From assembly GCA_958296015.1 (NCBI GenBank), contig CATQIH010000018.1:1-64000 (forward strand): a DNA stretch of 64,000 nt, read 5' to 3'. The position numbers were made by a program, and so were the translations under genes. Source of the stretch: Cyclobacteriaceae bacterium (GTDB lineage: Bacteria > Bacteroidota > Bacteroidia > Cytophagales > Cyclobacteriaceae). This document shows, one piece after another, positions 63,414 to 64,000 of this stretch; position 1 is the stretch's first letter; each line of letters starts with the position of its first letter. The notes beneath the pieces are model-generated. The model made no database searches, had not been told where the DNA came from, and was given only the letters and a program-made list of their open reading frames with translations.

Positions 63414-64000
63414 TTACACATACCCCACCACCCAATACGTCAGCATCCCTACCATCTCGCGGATCACAACTTCCCATTTGAGCAGGGCTTCTGCTTTGGG
63501 GAAGAACAACACGTCGGGCGTGAATATCACCGGCTCACTTCTCTGATCTACGCTGAAGGCATCTATTGCAATGTTTTGTTGTTGGAAACACGCCAGTGAG
63601 CGGCGCATATGGTAGCCGGAGGTAATGAGCAGAAAGCGTTCTCCGGCGTACTGATCTCTTAGCAGCATCCCACTATTGACGGCGTTTTCGTGTGTATTTC
63701 GGGAAGCAGACTCCATCAGTATATCTCTTGCGGGTATATTGGCCTGTAGCAATATCTGCTTGAGCAGTGCAGCCTCAGAGAGGCTATCCTGTAATATCCT
63801 GCCCGAGCCACCGGTGAGAAGTATCTTTCTTATCTTTTTCTTTCGGTACAAATGTATGGCCTGCAACACCCGGTCAGCAGCACCCGTCACGTGTACCCGG
63901 TCTCTGGGTTCTTGGTCGGTGGTGAGGCCGCCCAGCACAATGCCTACCGGATACTGGGGCAGGGTGGCAATCCTGACGGGCGGCACTTCCCACCAGCGCA
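63414..64000 (-). CDS. YdcF/SanA-like DUF218 protein (partial, 5' end outside window)
   Basis: The frame runs off the right edge; the codons at the edge read RWWEVPPVRIATL, so the methionine-like start inside is a GTG in the middle of the gene. It shows the DUF218 pattern: GIVLGGLTTDQ, KKIRKILLTGGSGRI, RNTHENAVNSGMLL and TSGYHMRRSLACF. Members are envelope-linked and have been tied to cell-wall metabolism. The N-terminal membrane helix typical of the family would lie outside the window. Confidence 0.88.
   Translation of the reverse strand, partial: RWWEVPPVRIATLPQYPVGIVLGGLTTDQEPRDRVHVTGAADRVLQAIHLYRKKKIRKILLTGGSGRILQDSLSEAALLKQILLQANIPARDILMESASRNTHENAVNSGMLLRDQYAGERFLLITSGYHMRRSLACFQQQNIAIDAFSVDQRSEPVIFTPDVLFFPKAEALLKWEVVIREMVGMLTYWVVGYV

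Overview
The window looks like a chromosomal stretch of a Bacteroidota bacterium, most likely of the Cytophagales type. It has a SusC/SusD pair with its usual accessory lipoproteins, a Wzi-type capsule protein, FtsX/MacB-type permeases, an Omp85-type surface protein and LytS/LytTR regulation. Several genes are preceded by the Bacteroidota -7 box TAnnTTTG. The species cannot be named from sequence alone.

Layout. 0-4 kb: two exported ferritin-like proteins and an ECF sigma/RskA-type anti-sigma pair, all on the minus strand. 4-9 kb: lepA, an MntA/HepT toxin-antitoxin pair with a broken toxin, folD, queE and a BKACE-family enzyme. 9-16 kb: an accessory zone with a LamG-like regulator/secreted pair, a wrecked nucleotidyltransferase/HEPN module, an ABC permease, an intact hicBA pair, and three orphan copies of the permease 3' end. 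16-28 kb: mostly housekeeping (glnS, a DUF192 protein, an FAD oxidoreductase, an HtrA protease, rnhA, a class V aminotransferase, aroQ, a YebC-family gene, a LytS/LytTR pair), plus a HepT-like protein without its catalytic motif and half a marC gene. 28-38 kb: a TolC-like protein, a polytopic membrane protein, Wzi, a DUF2306 protein followed by a second copy of the Wzi 3' end, yefM-yoeB, a third broken nucleotidyltransferase/HEPN module and two MFS transporters, one FucP-like. 38.9-39.9 kb: two adjacent tandem-repeat arrays of 43 bp and about 124 bp. 40-51 kb: a glycan-uptake locus (SusC, SusD, zinc metallohydrolase lipoprotein, DUF4302 lipoprotein, sulfatase) and an ECF sigma/beta-barrel membrane-protein pair. 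52-55 kb: an Omp85-like protein and an SDR protein. 55.6-57.9 kb: tRNA-Arg(TCG), a tyrosine-recombinase pseudogene and a DUF4469/HU-like gene, probably the remains of an integrated element. 57.9-58.9 kb: a 23-bp tandem array interrupted twice by a 121-bp palindromic element. 59-64 kb: small membrane genes, a multiply broken DUF3784 gene, an antitoxin-like gene with a truncated MazF/PemK toxin, a Crp/Fnr regulator, DinB, a class A beta-lactamase and a YdcF-like gene running off the window.

Two themes run through the accessory parts. First, complete genes are followed at a distance by a second copy of only their 3' end, with unrelated cargo in between: permease tail-hicBA-tail, and Wzi tail-DUF2306-tail. 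Second, most toxin-type genes are disabled: one HepT has a premature stop just before its RX4HXY motif, two HEPN genes and a MazF are cut to 16-56 residues, and one HepT-like protein has lost the catalytic motif. Only HicA and YoeB look intact. A third signal is a short GC-rich palindromic sequence found twice inside the recombinase gene, where it breaks the frame, and once beside glnS.
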